64,000 nt of DNA from Candidatus Altimarinota bacterium. Its GTDB lineage: Bacteria > Cyanobacteriota > Cyanobacteriia > Cyanobacteriales > Microcystaceae. Each line of letters starts with the position of its first letter. The first letter of the stretch is position 1. The notes beneath the pieces are model-generated. The model ran no database searches and was not told where the DNA came from. It worked only from the letters and a program-made list of their open reading frames with translations. Where the stretch lies: positions 1 through 64,000 of the forward strand of contig JAAUUT010000004.1 of NCBI GenBank assembly GCA_012031035.1. The letters run 5' to 3'. Shown here one piece after another: positions 35,254-45,055 of this stretch. A program made the position numbers and the translations under genes.

Positions 35254-37899
35254 ATGGAACTCAATCCCATTCCTAAGCGCCTTCGCCTTTGGATTAAGTC
35301 TTTACACTTCGGACGCAGATCTGTCGATACTCGCTATGCAATGCTAGAAGCTTGTATCATCGGAATTTTGTCCTCTTTCGCCGCTTTATTGCTCAAAAAA
35401 GGCGTTGGTTGGTTGGGAGGATGGCGCATTCAAGTAGCGCATCAGTATCCCGCCTGGTTAGTTTTACCTGCAATTGGTTTAACCTTTGGATTGCTGGCAG
35501 GTTGGCTATTGCAGACCTATTCCCCAGCGTCGTCGGGTGGCGGAATTCCGCAAGTGAAAGCAGCTTTAGCACGCTATCCCATTCCCTTATCGCTCAAGGT
35601 TGCTATCTTTAAAATAATCGGCACGACGCTGATTTTGGGAGCGGGTTTTACCCTCGGTCGTCGCGCGCCTACCGTTCACATTGGCGCAGCATTAGCAGCA
35701 CAATTAAGCAGTTGGATTCCGACAACTCCCGAACATCGCCGTCAGATGATTGCAGCAGGTGCGGCGGCAGGGTTAGCGGCAGGGTTTAATACGCCAATTG
35801 CGGGGGTTCTTTTCGTTGTCGAAGAGTTGATGCGCGATGTCTCGGATGTAACCCTAGAAACAGCAATTGTGGCTTCTTTTACCGGTGCGGTCGTTTCTAG
35901 ACTCTTAGATTCTGCCGATCTTAACCTTCCTGCTAGTTTGCTGAGCGATCGCGCTAGCAGTTTTTCCGCTCCAGAAATTCCATTTTATCTTTTTTTAGGT
36001 GCGATCGCGGGGATTTTAGGCGCTCTGTTTAACCAGGGAATGATGTTTAGCTTTTGGGTTAATCGTCGCGTTGGATTGCCTTCAGCTTGGCGAATTGGAG
36101 CAGTTGGCTTAGTTTCTGGAACAATTATCGCTTTTTTGCCGCCTTTTTTTCAAGATAATTCGGGATTGCGCGAGTTTTTAGTTTATGGTGGGTTATCTTG
36201 GCGAGAGATCGCGATCGCATTTGTCGCACATTTCGTCCTAACTATCTTAGCTTACAGTACGGGCGCGCCTGGAGGACTCTTTGCACCTGCACTGGTCATG
36301 GGTTCTGCGTTAGGATACTTAGTCGGCGACATGGCTAACTGGGTATCGGGAATTAGCGCCGAATCGACCTATGCTTTAGCAGGGATGGGAGCCTTTTTTA
36401 CCGCAGTCGGGAGAATTCCTGTAACGGCGATCGTGATCGTTTTTGAACTGACGACCGATTTTAATATCGTACTGCCTTTGATGGTGACTTGTGCGATGTC
36501 CTATCTCGTGGCAGAGAGTATTTCGCGCGGTTCGATTTACGAACATTTACTCAAAACCAGCGGTATCAAAGTCAACAAACAACCAGAATCCCCGCGCAAC
36601 GATTTTCTCAACAAATTAACGGCGGTGGATGTCATGCAGTCGCAGGTAGAGACGTTAGAGAGCGAGTTAACCTTAGATGAAGTCATGCTAGCCATTTCTC
36701 GCTCTCATCATCGCGGTTTTCCAGTGGTAGCACAAGGAAAATTAATCGGGATTATCACTCAAAGCGATTTGGCTGACTCAAACGAGCGATCGCCCACAAC
36801 GCTCTTAAAACAAATTATGACACCGAATCCCATAACGGTGCAGCCAGATACTTCTTTAAGCAACGTACTATACTTACTCAATCGCTATCAATTGTCTCGC
36901 TTGCCTGTAACCCAAGCAAACAAACTGGTTGGGATTATTACTCGCACCGATATTATTCGCAGCGAAGTCAAACAACTCAACGAAGGAACCGAACGCGCCT
37001 CAAAACCTTCTCCTTCTTATATCGTCTATCAAACCCGTTCCCCCACGTTAGGAAAAGGAAGAATCTTGCTTCCTTTGGCTAATCCTCAGACAGCACCCGC
37101 CTTGATGAAAGTAGCTGCCGCGATCGCGCGTTACCATCAATACGAGTTAGAATGCTTGCAAATTATTAAAGTCCCCAAGCATACCTTCCCTTCAGAAGCT
37201 TACGTGAATACCCAAGAAAGCCGCAAACTGCTTTATCGCGTTGAAAGGTTGGGTCGTCAGTTAAAAGTTCCCGTTCATACCCAAATCAGAGTCGCACAAG
37301 ATAGAGTAGAGGCAATTTTAGAAACGATCGCCGAACGAGAAATTAAACTTCTTTTGATGGGATGGAAAGGAAGTACCTCAACTCCTGGCGCAATTTTTGG
37401 CAACTTGGTAGATAGACTCGTTCATAAAGCGCCTTGCGAGTTGATGTTAATTAAATTAGGCACTAATCCCTATTCTTATCCTAAGTCACTCGATCTCGAA
37501 GCAAATTGGTTGATTCCCATGGCAGGCGGGCCCAACGCCAAACGCGCGATCGAATTGTTACCAGGACTGACTAGCTTGTATTCTCGTCCCAATTCTCCTA
37601 AGTTGTTGCTATGTCAGGTTTATTCTCCCGAAACACCCAATCTAGACTGTTCTTTAATCGAACAATCGACTGATTATCTAAGGCAGAACCTGTCACTTCC
37701 CGTCAGACCGATTGCCGTGCGTTCTCGTTCAGTGTCTGAAGCTATCATTGGTTTAGCTAACGAGGAAAGATGTAATACAGTGGTGTTGGGGGCTAGCCGC
37801 GAAGGATTATTGCAACACGCTCTTCATGGTAACATTCCCGAAGCGATCGCCAATGGGATTGAAGGAACCGCTATTTTAGTTAGAGGCGCGATCGAGTAA
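35254..37899 (+). CDS. ClC chloride channel/transporter with CBS pair and universal stress domains
   Basis: 881 residues. An N-terminal ClC core has membrane helices from residue 30 to 430, with GGGIPQ and GAPGGLFAPALVMGSALG motifs and the proton-site region VLFVVEELMRDVS. The gating motif GREGP is replaced by GRRAP (residues 135-139), so the gating glutamate is missing. A CBS pair follows (DVMQSQVETLESELTLDE and QIMTPNPITVQPDTSL). Then two universal stress protein-like parts end at 881. ClC proteins move Cl- (or other anions); without the gating Glu, the protein might be a channel or uncoupled. Soluble domains should sense nucleotides and stress. Confidence 0.9.
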   Translation: MELNPIPKRLRLWIKSLHFGRRSVDTRYAMLEACIIGILSSFAALLLKKGVGWLGGWRIQVAHQYPAWLVLPAIGLTFGLLAGWLLQTYSPASSGGGIPQVKAALARYPIPLSLKVAIFKIIGTTLILGAGFTLGRRAPTVHIGAALAAQLSSWIPTTPEHRRQMIAAGAAAGLAAGFNTPIAGVLFVVEELMRDVSDVTLETAIVASFTGAVVSRLLDSADLNLPASLLSDRASSFSAPEIPFYLFLGAIAGILGALFNQGMMFSFWVNRRVGLPSAWRIGAVGLVSGTIIAFLPPFFQDNSGLREFLVYGGLSWREIAIAFVAHFVLTILAYSTGAPGGLFAPALVMGSALGYLVGDMANWVSGISAESTYALAGMGAFFTAVGRIPVTAIVIVFELTTDFNIVLPLMVTCAMSYLVAESISRGSIYEHLLKTSGIKVNKQPESPRNDFLNKLTAVDVMQSQVETLESELTLDEVMLAISRSHHRGFPVVAQGKLIGIITQSDLADSNERSPTTLLKQIMTPNPITVQPDTSLSNVLYLLNRYQLSRLPVTQANKLVGIITRTDIIRSEVKQLNEGTERASKPSPSYIVYQTRSPTLGKGRILLPLANPQTAPALMKVAAAIARYHQYELECLQIIKVPKHTFPSEAYVNTQESRKLLYRVERLGRQLKVPVHTQIRVAQDRVEAILETIAEREIKLLLMGWKGSTSTPGAIFGNLVDRLVHKAPCELMLIKLGTNPYSYPKSLDLEANWLIPMAGGPNAKRAIELLPGLTSLYSRPNSPKLLLCQVYSPETPNLDCSLIEQSTDYLRQNLSLPVRPIAVRSRSVSEAIIGLANEERCNTVVLGASREGLLQHALHGNIPEAIANGIEGTAILVRGAIE

Positions 37900-38188
37900 T
37901 CAGTGACCAGCGATCGGGTTGCTCATCAATTGAAGGCAAAACCATAATTCAACACAAAGCCTTTTTGCTTGTAGTATAATGTATTATAAGTTGGTCGATT
38001 TAACCAATCGCAACACTCAAGCAGAAGCGATCGCGTGGTGAGACAATTTAACTAGTACGGGAGATATCGTCAACCCGTTAGAATTTGTCCACCATGGTTG
38101 ACAAAATTTGATGGAATCTCCAACCCAATTGCCAATCCCCGATCGCCAATCCCCCATTTCCAATCACAAAATTGATTAGTATATAAGG

Positions 38189-39492
38189 GTGAGCCATCTG
38201 TACTACCCATTGCATTCTCTTAAGGAAGGAAACTGGTTTAAGCTGATCTGTGGAGCAAGCTTTCAAGACCTTCCTGCCATTCGCAGCCTTGCTTTGGCAT
38301 ACACCTTAGCAGGAGCCGATTGCATCGACGTGGGAGCCGACAGGGCCGTTATTACTGCGGCAAAAGAAGGAATTGCAGCAGCAAGAATATTAGAGCGAGA
38401 AGCGAAGGCAAAAGGCTTTACATACAAAGGTTCGCCCTGGTTGATGGTCAGCTTAAACGATGGGGAAGATCCGCATTTTCGCAAAGCAGAATTCGATTCA
38501 ACTCAGTGTCCTTCTGACTGTCCTCGTCCTTGCGAAACGATTTGTCCTGCCGATGCGATCGCTTTTTGGGAGATGGATAAATTGGGAGTCCTAGATTCGC
38601 GCTGCTATGGCTGCGGTCGCTGTCTGCCTGTTTGTCCGAGTCAACTTATTGTAACTCGTTCTTACGTTTCAACGCCCAACGCGATCGCGTCATTACTCCA
38701 GGATCTAGAAATCGATGCTATTGAAATTCATACCAAAGTCGAACATCGAGAAGATTTCCCCAGATTGTGGAAGGCGATTGCACCTTGGTGCGATCGATTA
38801 AAACTTCTGGCGATTAGCTGTCCAGACCACCCAGAATTAATCGATTATTTACATTACCTCTATGAACTAATTTCACCCCTACCCTGTCCCTTGATTTGGC
38901 AAACTGACGGTCGTCCCATGAGTGGCGATATTGGCAAAGGAACCACCAAAGCAGCGATAGGACTGGCACAAAAAGTTTTAGATGCCCGTTTGCCCGGTTA
39001 CGTTCAACTTGCAGGCGGGACTAATTTTCATACCGTATCCAAACTGCGATCGATGGGATTGTTGGGAACGTTTGGAGTTCAAAATCCTTCCCCATCCCAA
39101 AACGTAGACCTCTTGCAAAAATCAAAAAATCTAATCCCAATAAAGGGAAAACCTTCGCTAGAGAAAAGGGTTCGTGTTAAAGGGGAAAAGATAGATGAAA
39201 ATTTTTCCCATTCCCCCTACCCCTTTCCCCTTTACCCCCCTCGTTCCCCCCTTACCAAGGGGGGATGAAAGGGGGGTCGAAATCCCCTTCCCCGACTTCT
39301 GCAAGAAGCCAAGTATCCGGCGTTGCCTACGGAAGTTATGCCAGAACTCTGCTTGCGCCAATTCTAGATCGATTAGAAACCTCACGGTTAGAAGATTCGC
39401 CAGAATTACTTTGGCAAGCAGTCACTCAAGCTGACTCGTTAGTCTCCCAACTCAAACCCACCGCCAAAGAATTTTTGCAATCCTCATCCTAA
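38189..39492 (+). CDS. ldpA: LdpA, circadian input protein (repeat insertion and one frameshift)
   Basis: GTG at 38189 starts the usual HLYYPLHSLKEGNWFKLICGASFQDLPAIRSLALAYTLAGADCIDV. Iron-sulfur cysteines are in CPSDCPRPCETICPADAI and CYGCGRCLPVCPSQ. LdpA binds two 4Fe-4S clusters and adjusts the circadian period in Synechococcus according to redox. After residue 290 (LRSMGLLGTFG) comes a 70-residue low-complexity insertion encoded by repeat DNA. The run of six G at 39259-39264 is one short; restored, the frame continues to VSGVAYGSYARTLLAPIL and the stop at 39492, the known C-terminus. So it may be a full gene with an inserted linker. Confidence 0.8.
39202..39290. repeat. C/G-rich interspersed repeat inside ldpA
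   Basis: Runs such as CCCCTTTACCCCCC and CCAAGGGGGGATGAAAGGGGGG form a GC-skewed, hairpin-capable block unlike its surroundings. It is read through in frame if the run 39259-39264 had one more G. Similar blocks are common in cyanobacterial intergenic DNA. Confidence 0.55.
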
Positions 39493-39518
39493 TTAGCCTT
39501 GACTAAGGCTAAGTTGTT

Positions 39519-41336
39519 ATGTTAGACCCCAAAGCAAGCAACTTTTTAACACAACCGAATTTATCAGTACCATCCTTGTCATTGATGCCAGAAAACTTTC
39601 CTTCCCATCGGATGCAAATAACAGACGATTTAAATAAATTGTTGGAAATACTACCGCAAAAAATTCGTACTACAATCGAGCAGCATCCACAGCAAGATAG
39701 ATTAGTTGAAGTGGTCATGGATTTGGGAAGGCTTCCAGAGGCTCGTTTTCCAAATGAAGCCGTTTATTTAGGCGATACTCCTATTTCCAAGGAAGATTTG
39801 CTCTATTCTATCGATCGCGTGGGAGCATTTAGCGGTGACAATCGCGCGGGTATCGAACGCACGTTACATCGGATCAGTGCCATTCGCAACCGCACCGGAG
39901 AAATTATCGGTTTGACCTGCCGCGTCGGTCGTGCGGTTTTTGGGACGATTAAAACCATTCGCGACCTGGTAGAAACCGGAAAATCGATTCTTCTCTTAGG
40001 TCGTCCCGGCGTTGGCAAAACAACCGCTTTGCGGGAAATTGCTAGAGTTTTAGCTGACGAACTCAACAAGCGAGTAGTTATTATCGACACTTCCAACGAA
40101 ATTGCTGGCGATGGCGATATCCCTCACCCCGCAATTGGTCGTGCGAGGAGAATGCAAGTTGCTCGTCCAGAATTGCAACACCAAGTCATGATCGAGGCAG
40201 TGGAAAACCATATGCCAGAAGTCATCGTAATCGATGAGATCGGAACCGAACTTGAAGCTTTAGCCGCTAGAACCATTGCCGAGAGAGGAGTACAATTAGT
40301 GGGAACCGCTCACGGCAACCGATTGGAGAATTTAATCAAAAACCCAACGCTTTCGGATTTGGTGGGAGGAATTCAAGCGGTTACGCTAGGGGATGACGAG
40401 GCGAGACGGCGAGGTTCTCAAAAAACCGTCCTAGAACGCAAAGCGCCGCCAACTTTTGAAATAGGCGTGGAAATGCTCGAACGTCAGCGATGGGTGGTTC
40501 ATGAAGACGTAGCTGAAACGATTGACGAGTTGTTGCGGGGAAGAGAACCCATACTACAAATCAGAACGATCGACGAAAATGGTGAAGTAACTATTACTCA
40601 AGAAATGCCCGAACTGTCAAACGTAACGTCTTTGATAAAAAATACGGCTCCTGTGACTGCTCCGCCGCGTCCTGGCGGTTGGCGAGCGTCGGGTAAGATG
40701 GTTCCCGTATCGCCGTTCGCTGCGCCTGGAAATGGCGCTAAGAGCGATTTCGATCGGATGTTAGAGGAGTCTTGGTATCAAAAAGAAAAGTCCTCGGAAA
40801 AGGTTCGCATTCCCGGCCCTAATGGGGAAGATTGGCCGGTCTACGTCTATCCCTATGGTGTCGGACGCTCTCAAATCGAGCAAGCGATCGACGTACTCAA
40901 TTTACCTGTAGTCATTACGAAGGATATGGAAAGTGCCGATGTGGTTTTGGCTTTGCGATCGCACGTTAAAAGCCAATCTAAGCTGCGACAAATTGCCAGG
41001 GCGCGTCAGATTCCCATTCATGGCATAAAATCTAATACGATTCCGCAAATTACCCGCGCTTTGCGACGAATTTTAGGAATGGACGACCCCAATATTCCAG
41101 AAGCAACCGATTTACGTTTATTTACTCGCAACGGTAGCGATGACGAAATCGAGGCACTTGAGGAAGCGAGACTAGCGGTAGAACAGATTGTCATTCCTAC
41201 CGGACAACCTGTAGAATTACTACCGCGATCGCCTAAAATTCGTAAAATGCAACACGAACTCGTAGAACACTATCGCCTTCAATCTGATAGTTTCGGCGAA
41301 GAACCCAATCGCAGATTGCGGATTTATCCAGCTTAA
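39519..41336 (+). CDS. Ycf45-like R3H AAA ATPase
   Basis: 605 residues. The ATPase core has Walker A GRPGVGKTTALREIAR (about residue 162), Walker B VIVIDEIGTELEALAAR and a downstream motif VQLVGTAHGNRLENLIKNPTLSDLVGG. An R3H domain is at the C-terminus: RKMQHELVEHYRLQSDSFGEEPNRRLRIYP, with Arg-x3-His. The family is Ycf45, encoded in some plastid genomes; a role with single-stranded nucleic acid is inferred from R3H. The gene lies 26 bases after ldpA and ends in a strong terminator. Confidence 0.9.
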   Translation: MLDPKASNFLTQPNLSVPSLSLMPENFPSHRMQITDDLNKLLEILPQKIRTTIEQHPQQDRLVEVVMDLGRLPEARFPNEAVYLGDTPISKEDLLYSIDRVGAFSGDNRAGIERTLHRISAIRNRTGEIIGLTCRVGRAVFGTIKTIRDLVETGKSILLLGRPGVGKTTALREIARVLADELNKRVVIIDTSNEIAGDGDIPHPAIGRARRMQVARPELQHQVMIEAVENHMPEVIVIDEIGTELEALAARTIAERGVQLVGTAHGNRLENLIKNPTLSDLVGGIQAVTLGDDEARRRGSQKTVLERKAPPTFEIGVEMLERQRWVVHEDVAETIDELLRGREPILQIRTIDENGEVTITQEMPELSNVTSLIKNTAPVTAPPRPGGWRASGKMVPVSPFAAPGNGAKSDFDRMLEESWYQKEKSSEKVRIPGPNGEDWPVYVYPYGVGRSQIEQAIDVLNLPVVITKDMESADVVLALRSHVKSQSKLRQIARARQIPIHGIKSNTIPQITRALRRILGMDDPNIPEATDLRLFTRNGSDDEIEALEEARLAVEQIVIPTGQPVELLPRSPKIRKMQHELVEHYRLQSDSFGEEPNRRLRIYPA

Positions 41337-41347
41337 TAATTAGTAGG

Positions 41348-41381
41348 TGGGGAGCGACTTTTCAAGAAAAGTCGCTCCCCA
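41348..41381 (+). terminator. intrinsic terminator after the Ycf45-like gene
   Basis: TGGGGAGCGACTTTTC and GAAAAGTCGCTCCCCA form a perfect 16-bp stem with two loop bases. It starts 12 bases after the stop and is followed by a weak T-rich stretch (TTTTTCTATTTTT at 41388 onward). It may also serve the convergent plsC side. Confidence 0.8.
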
Positions 41382-41427
41382 TCAGAATTTTTCTATTTTT
41401 AAAAAAATATTTGACAAAATTTATTAT

Positions 41428-42162
41428 TTATGCGGTTGCCACTGGAAGAACTTGACTCGGTTCTTCGTGAAGGTCTGTGAGTGCGGTTTCTAAAACATGA
41501 GTAAGTTTTTCGGAGCTTTTTCTTAGGGAAGCGCTACTATAAGATGAAACATTAATAGGTTCGCCAATTTTGACAGTGACGCGATCGCCCCAACCGGGAT
41601 AAAGAGAATCGTATTTAAGACTAACTGGTAAAATTTTAATACCGCATCCTGGATTTGCTGCTTCAACATCCAGCGCAATGCGAGCAACACCGCGTTTGAG
41701 TGGATGAACTTTTGTATCTCGAACAATATCTCCTTCAGGAAAAATGGCTAACATCTCGTCTTGAGATAACAACTCGATGCTATGAATGAGACTACTGCGT
41801 TCGGGACGATGAACATTGACCGGAAATCCTCCCATCCGTCGGATAAACCAGCCTTGAATTGGTCGATTGTACTCGTCAGCCGTCACCATAAATCGTAAAT
41901 CTCGTCCGCTAGCCAAACGACCGATCGCATAAGGTAAAATAAGAGCATCCCAACGAGAACGATGAGTCGGTGCGACTAAAACTGGCCCAGTTAGCGGAAC
42001 ATTCTCTCGACCGATGATGTCTATTTGTCTAAAGAAGAGTGGTAGGACAAAATAGCACCCCAAAGGATACGCTAGACGAATCAAGCAAGGGTTGATACGA
42101 GAACTAATTTTCTCTACATTTTTATTGGCTGAGTTTTCGTCAGAGGAAGGAACGAGATTCAT
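41428..42162 (-). CDS. plsC: 1-acylglycerol-3-phosphate acyltransferase family protein
   Basis: 244 residues. The acyltransferase HX4D motif is HRSRWD in APTHRSRWDALILP, and the second motif FPEGDIVRD replaces the usual FPEGTR. Further family signs are VPLTGPVLVAPT, GGFPVNVHRPERSS and GVARIALDVEA. It should acylate lysophosphatidic acid, or a related acceptor, at the membrane; a hydrophobic N-terminal stretch (LAYPLGCYFVLPLFF) suits membrane contact. It is convergent with the Ycf45-like gene. The motif change means substrate could differ. Confidence 0.85.
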   Translation of the reverse strand: MNLVPSSDENSANKNVEKISSRINPCLIRLAYPLGCYFVLPLFFRQIDIIGRENVPLTGPVLVAPTHRSRWDALILPYAIGRLASGRDLRFMVTADEYNRPIQGWFIRRMGGFPVNVHRPERSSLIHSIELLSQDEMLAIFPEGDIVRDTKVHPLKRGVARIALDVEAANPGCGIKILPVSLKYDSLYPGWGDRVTVKIGEPINVSSYSSASLRKSSEKLTHVLETALTDLHEEPSQVLPVATA

Positions 42163-42322
42163 CTATAACTTGGCATGGCTTGACTATTTCTACCTTAGTT
42201 TTTTTATCGATAAATGTCCTAAATCTTAAGGACACTTATTAAGGTGTCAAGTTAACCGTGGCAATTATGAATAATGAATTAAAAAAATCTCATGAAAACT
42301 TTCATAATTCATCATTTATAAT

Positions 42323-43668
42323 TCATAATTCGATATAAATCTCTCCTGTCAAACTAAAGGCGCGAACTTCGGTAATTTTGACATTGACTAACTTGCCTTT
42401 CAATTCCTCTATTTGACCGGGGAAAAAAGCTAGATGATTGCCTCTCGTCCGTCCCACCACTTGAGTGAGATCTTTGGGATTTTGTTCTTCTATAAGGACT
42501 TCTTCGATACGTCCAAGGTAACGTTGCGATTTTTCGGCAGCTTGAGTGGCGACTAGATGATTGAGACGTTGTAGGCGATCGCTTTTCACTTCTTCACTAA
42601 CTTGATTGTCCCACAAAGCGGCAGGCGTATTGGGACGAGGAGAATAAGCAGCCGTATTTAAGCGATCGAAACCAATCTCTTCGACTAATTTTAAAGTATT
42701 CTCGAATTGTTCGTCGGTTTCCCTGGAAATCCGACAATTGCATCGGCACTCATCGACGCATCTGGCATATATTCGCGAATTTTATCGATAATCTGACGAT
42801 ATTTCTCTCTTGTGTAGCCTCGCTTCATCGCTTTGAGAATTTCGTTATCTCCAGATTGAAAGGGAATATGAAAATGTTCGCAGACTTTGGGTAACTCTTT
42901 ACAAGCGCGAATCAATCGTTCGGTAAAATAACGAGGATGGCTAGTGGCAAAACGAATGCGATCGATTCCAGGAATATCATGGATATAATATAGTAAATCG
43001 GTTAAGGTATGCAGGTGTCTTCCCGTTTCGGTGACTCCCGGCAAATCGCGTCCGTATGCGTCGATATTTTGACCTAGCAAAGTAACTTCTTTGTACCCCT
43101 GTCTTCCCAATTCTTCCATTTCAGCGCGAATCGATTCTGGGGTGCGAGACTGTTCTACGCCTCGAACGTTGGGAACTACACAATAGCTACAGCGTTCGTT
43201 GCATCCATAAATAACGTTTACCCAAGCGGTAACGCAGCTTTCTCGACGCGGTTTAGTAATATCTTCCATGATATGGATGGGTTCAGTAGCAACTACTTGA
43301 TTGCCAGCAAAAACCTCTTCTAGCAAATCTTGCAAGCGATTTGCGTGTTGAGGCCCCATCACTAAATCTAATTCTGGAACGCGCCGCAATAACTGTTCGC
43401 CTTCTTGTTGAGCAACGCAACCTGCAACAATTAAAGTTAAATCGGCTTTTTCATGCTTGCGTTTTGCCTGTCTGCCTAAGTAAGAATAAACTTTTTGTTC
43501 GGCATTATCCCGAATAGTACAAGTATTGTAGAGAACTAAATCCGCTTCGTTGGGATCTTCTGAGTACGCGAACCCCATATCCTCTAAAATGCCAGCCATG
43601 CGTTCGGAGTCAGCTTTATTCATCTGACAGCCAAAAGTAGTGATGTGGTAGTAACGAGAAGCGGTCAT
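42323..43668 (-). CDS. miaB: tRNA methylthiotransferase MiaB (one frameshift)
   Basis: The frame from 43668 has the N-terminal UPF0004 cysteines ([25 protein letters not shown]) and the radical-SAM cluster motif [11 protein letters not shown]. It reads to VGFPG, where a G (C on the plus strand, 42721-42723) is missing; with one more base, [21 protein letters not shown] follows and joins the frame ending at 42323 with the TRAM domain ([15 protein letters not shown] to FSLTGEIYI). Total length is about 448. MiaB adds the methylthio group to N6-isopentenyladenosine-37 of tRNAs. Probably intact. Confidence 0.93.
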
Positions 43669-43915
43669 GTTGTAAAAGGATTAACAGAGTTCGATCCTTT
43701 ATTATAGATTTTTAATCTTTAACTTGGCGGAATTTTGTCTCTCGATGCTGATGGAGGCACTGAATCGAATTTTGAGTTGGTATTAGTAAATTTTAGAAAA
43801 TATTAGGCTCTGTTTCCATACCGAGGAAACCACTCAAAAAAACCTAAAAAAAGCGATCGCATAAATCCATTTGCGATCGCCTTACAATTAAAATTACCGA
43901 CTGAACGAGAGAAGA

Positions 43916-44140
43916 TTATGGAGTGGATGGAGGAGCAGCAGGATCGGTGCTTTCAGGAGCCGCAGGAGTTTCTGTTGCGCCAGGTGCTGCTGGGTCTGCA
44001 GGGGTAGCTGGCTCGGTAGTGGTAGTACCACTAGGAGCAGTTGAATCTGCTGGGGGTGCGCTTTGGTCGCTTGCCGTACAGGCTCCTAAAAATGCTGCAC
44101 CGCTAATAACTAAAGATAGTGCGACAATCTTAAATTTCAT
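43916..44140 (-). CDS. small Pro/Ala/Thr-rich lipoprotein
   Basis: 74 residues. Signal peptide MKFKIVALSLVISGAAFLGAC with the lipobox LGAC, so the mature protein is anchored by Cys21. The rest is a low-complexity tail of Ala, Pro, Thr and Ser (PADPAAPGATETPAAPES) with no fold. It is likely a cell-envelope lipoprotein with unknown role. It lies 35 bases downstream of the DUF4168 gene on the same strand. Confidence 0.75.
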   Translation of the reverse strand: MKFKIVALSLVISGAAFLGACTASDQSAPPADSTAPSGTTTTEPATPADPAAPGATETPAAPESTDPAAPPSTP

Positions 44141-44175
44141 AGTAAAACCTCCTAAAATTACTTGTCTGTTAAATG

Positions 44176-44709
44176 TTATTTACGAAGCATTTGCTGAACT
44201 TGTTGTTGTAGGGATTGGTCTTGCTGAATCGCTACAAAAATTTCGTTAAAACGCTCGATGTTTAAGCCCTCAGTTTGGAGTGCTTGTTGCATTGCTGTTT
44301 CAGCTTCTTGCTGTAACTTCGATACTTGAGCGTTAGCTTGCTCGTAATTTTTCATTTCTTCTTCAGAAACTTGGCTGTTCGGTTGAGCGCTAGGATTCTT
44401 TTGAGATTGATGGATTTCCATAAACCTCTCTTGGCTGAGTCCTACGCCTTGGACGGCTTGAGCCATCCGACCTTCATAGCTTTGCTGAATGGTTTGTACT
44501 TGTTTGACAACATTCACAAACTTTTGAAGTTCTCCCGATGAGACTTCAGTTGCAGGCGCTTGTTGCGTCTGGGGTGCAGGCGCAGACGAGGGGGGTGGTG
44601 CAGGCGCAGTTTCAGTGGTATCTGGTGCTTGCGCTCTGGCAGGCAATCCCGCACCTAGCAGAAGGGTAACTAAAAAGCTACCCACTAAAAGTGGCTTGTA
44701 CGCAATCAT
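44176..44709 (-). CDS. DUF4168 secreted protein
   Basis: 177 residues from the ATG at 44709, where a signal peptide begins (IAYKPLLVGSFLVTLLLGAGLPARA); an upstream start at 44763 adds a basic stretch and seems less likely. After a Pro/Ala-rich spacer, DUF4168 blocks follow: GELQKFVNVVKQVQTIQQSY, SQERFMEIHQSQ and AMQQALQTEGLNIERFNEIFVAIQQD. The family is periplasmic and of unknown function, partly induced by stress in cyanobacteria. It is co-directional with the lipoprotein gene. Confidence 0.85.
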   Translation of the reverse strand: MIAYKPLLVGSFLVTLLLGAGLPARAQAPDTTETAPAPPPSSAPAPQTQQAPATEVSSGELQKFVNVVKQVQTIQQSYEGRMAQAVQGVGLSQERFMEIHQSQKNPSAQPNSQVSEEEMKNYEQANAQVSKLQQEAETAMQQALQTEGLNIERFNEIFVAIQQDQSLQQQVQQMLRK

Positions 44710-45055
44710 GTTCTTTGCTCTTGACGACTGCCGTCTACAGTTACGAATAACTAAGCTATTCATAGCAAAACAGGCTTGGTTAGCTTTAGGGACGTAACCA
44801 TCTTTCCTAATTTAAAAGTAAAAAGTAAAGATTTCGATAGTTCTTTAATTTTAATTTGAGATTTCAACATTTAAATTTTAAGTTTATTTTTTTATCCCAC
44901 TTAAGATAGATGTATGAACAATTGGCTACGAATCTAACTTTCTTATTAATTTTTTATTGGCGAGGGTAAATTTTTTAATAAATTGATGTCGTAAAAACTA
45001 TTATGTGCTAATCTACCCAAGCAATAATTAAATCGCTAAAATTATCTAATTACTG
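44710..45055. other. intergenic, no gene seen
   Basis: AT-rich stretch (TTTTTTATCCC, long A/T runs) upstream of DUF4168 and downstream of murT. It probably holds the DUF4168 promoter. No RNA or repeat is recognised. Confidence 0.4.

Noticed and set aside
37978-38160. Short frames and CCAATCCCC repeats upstream of ldpA
   Set aside because: An 18-codon frame and STRR-like repeats, but no gene or toxin-antitoxin signature.
43853-43880. Inverted repeat made of two GCGATCGC sites after miaB and the lipoprotein
   Set aside because: HIP1 sites are self-palindromic and very common here; pairing is probably accidental.
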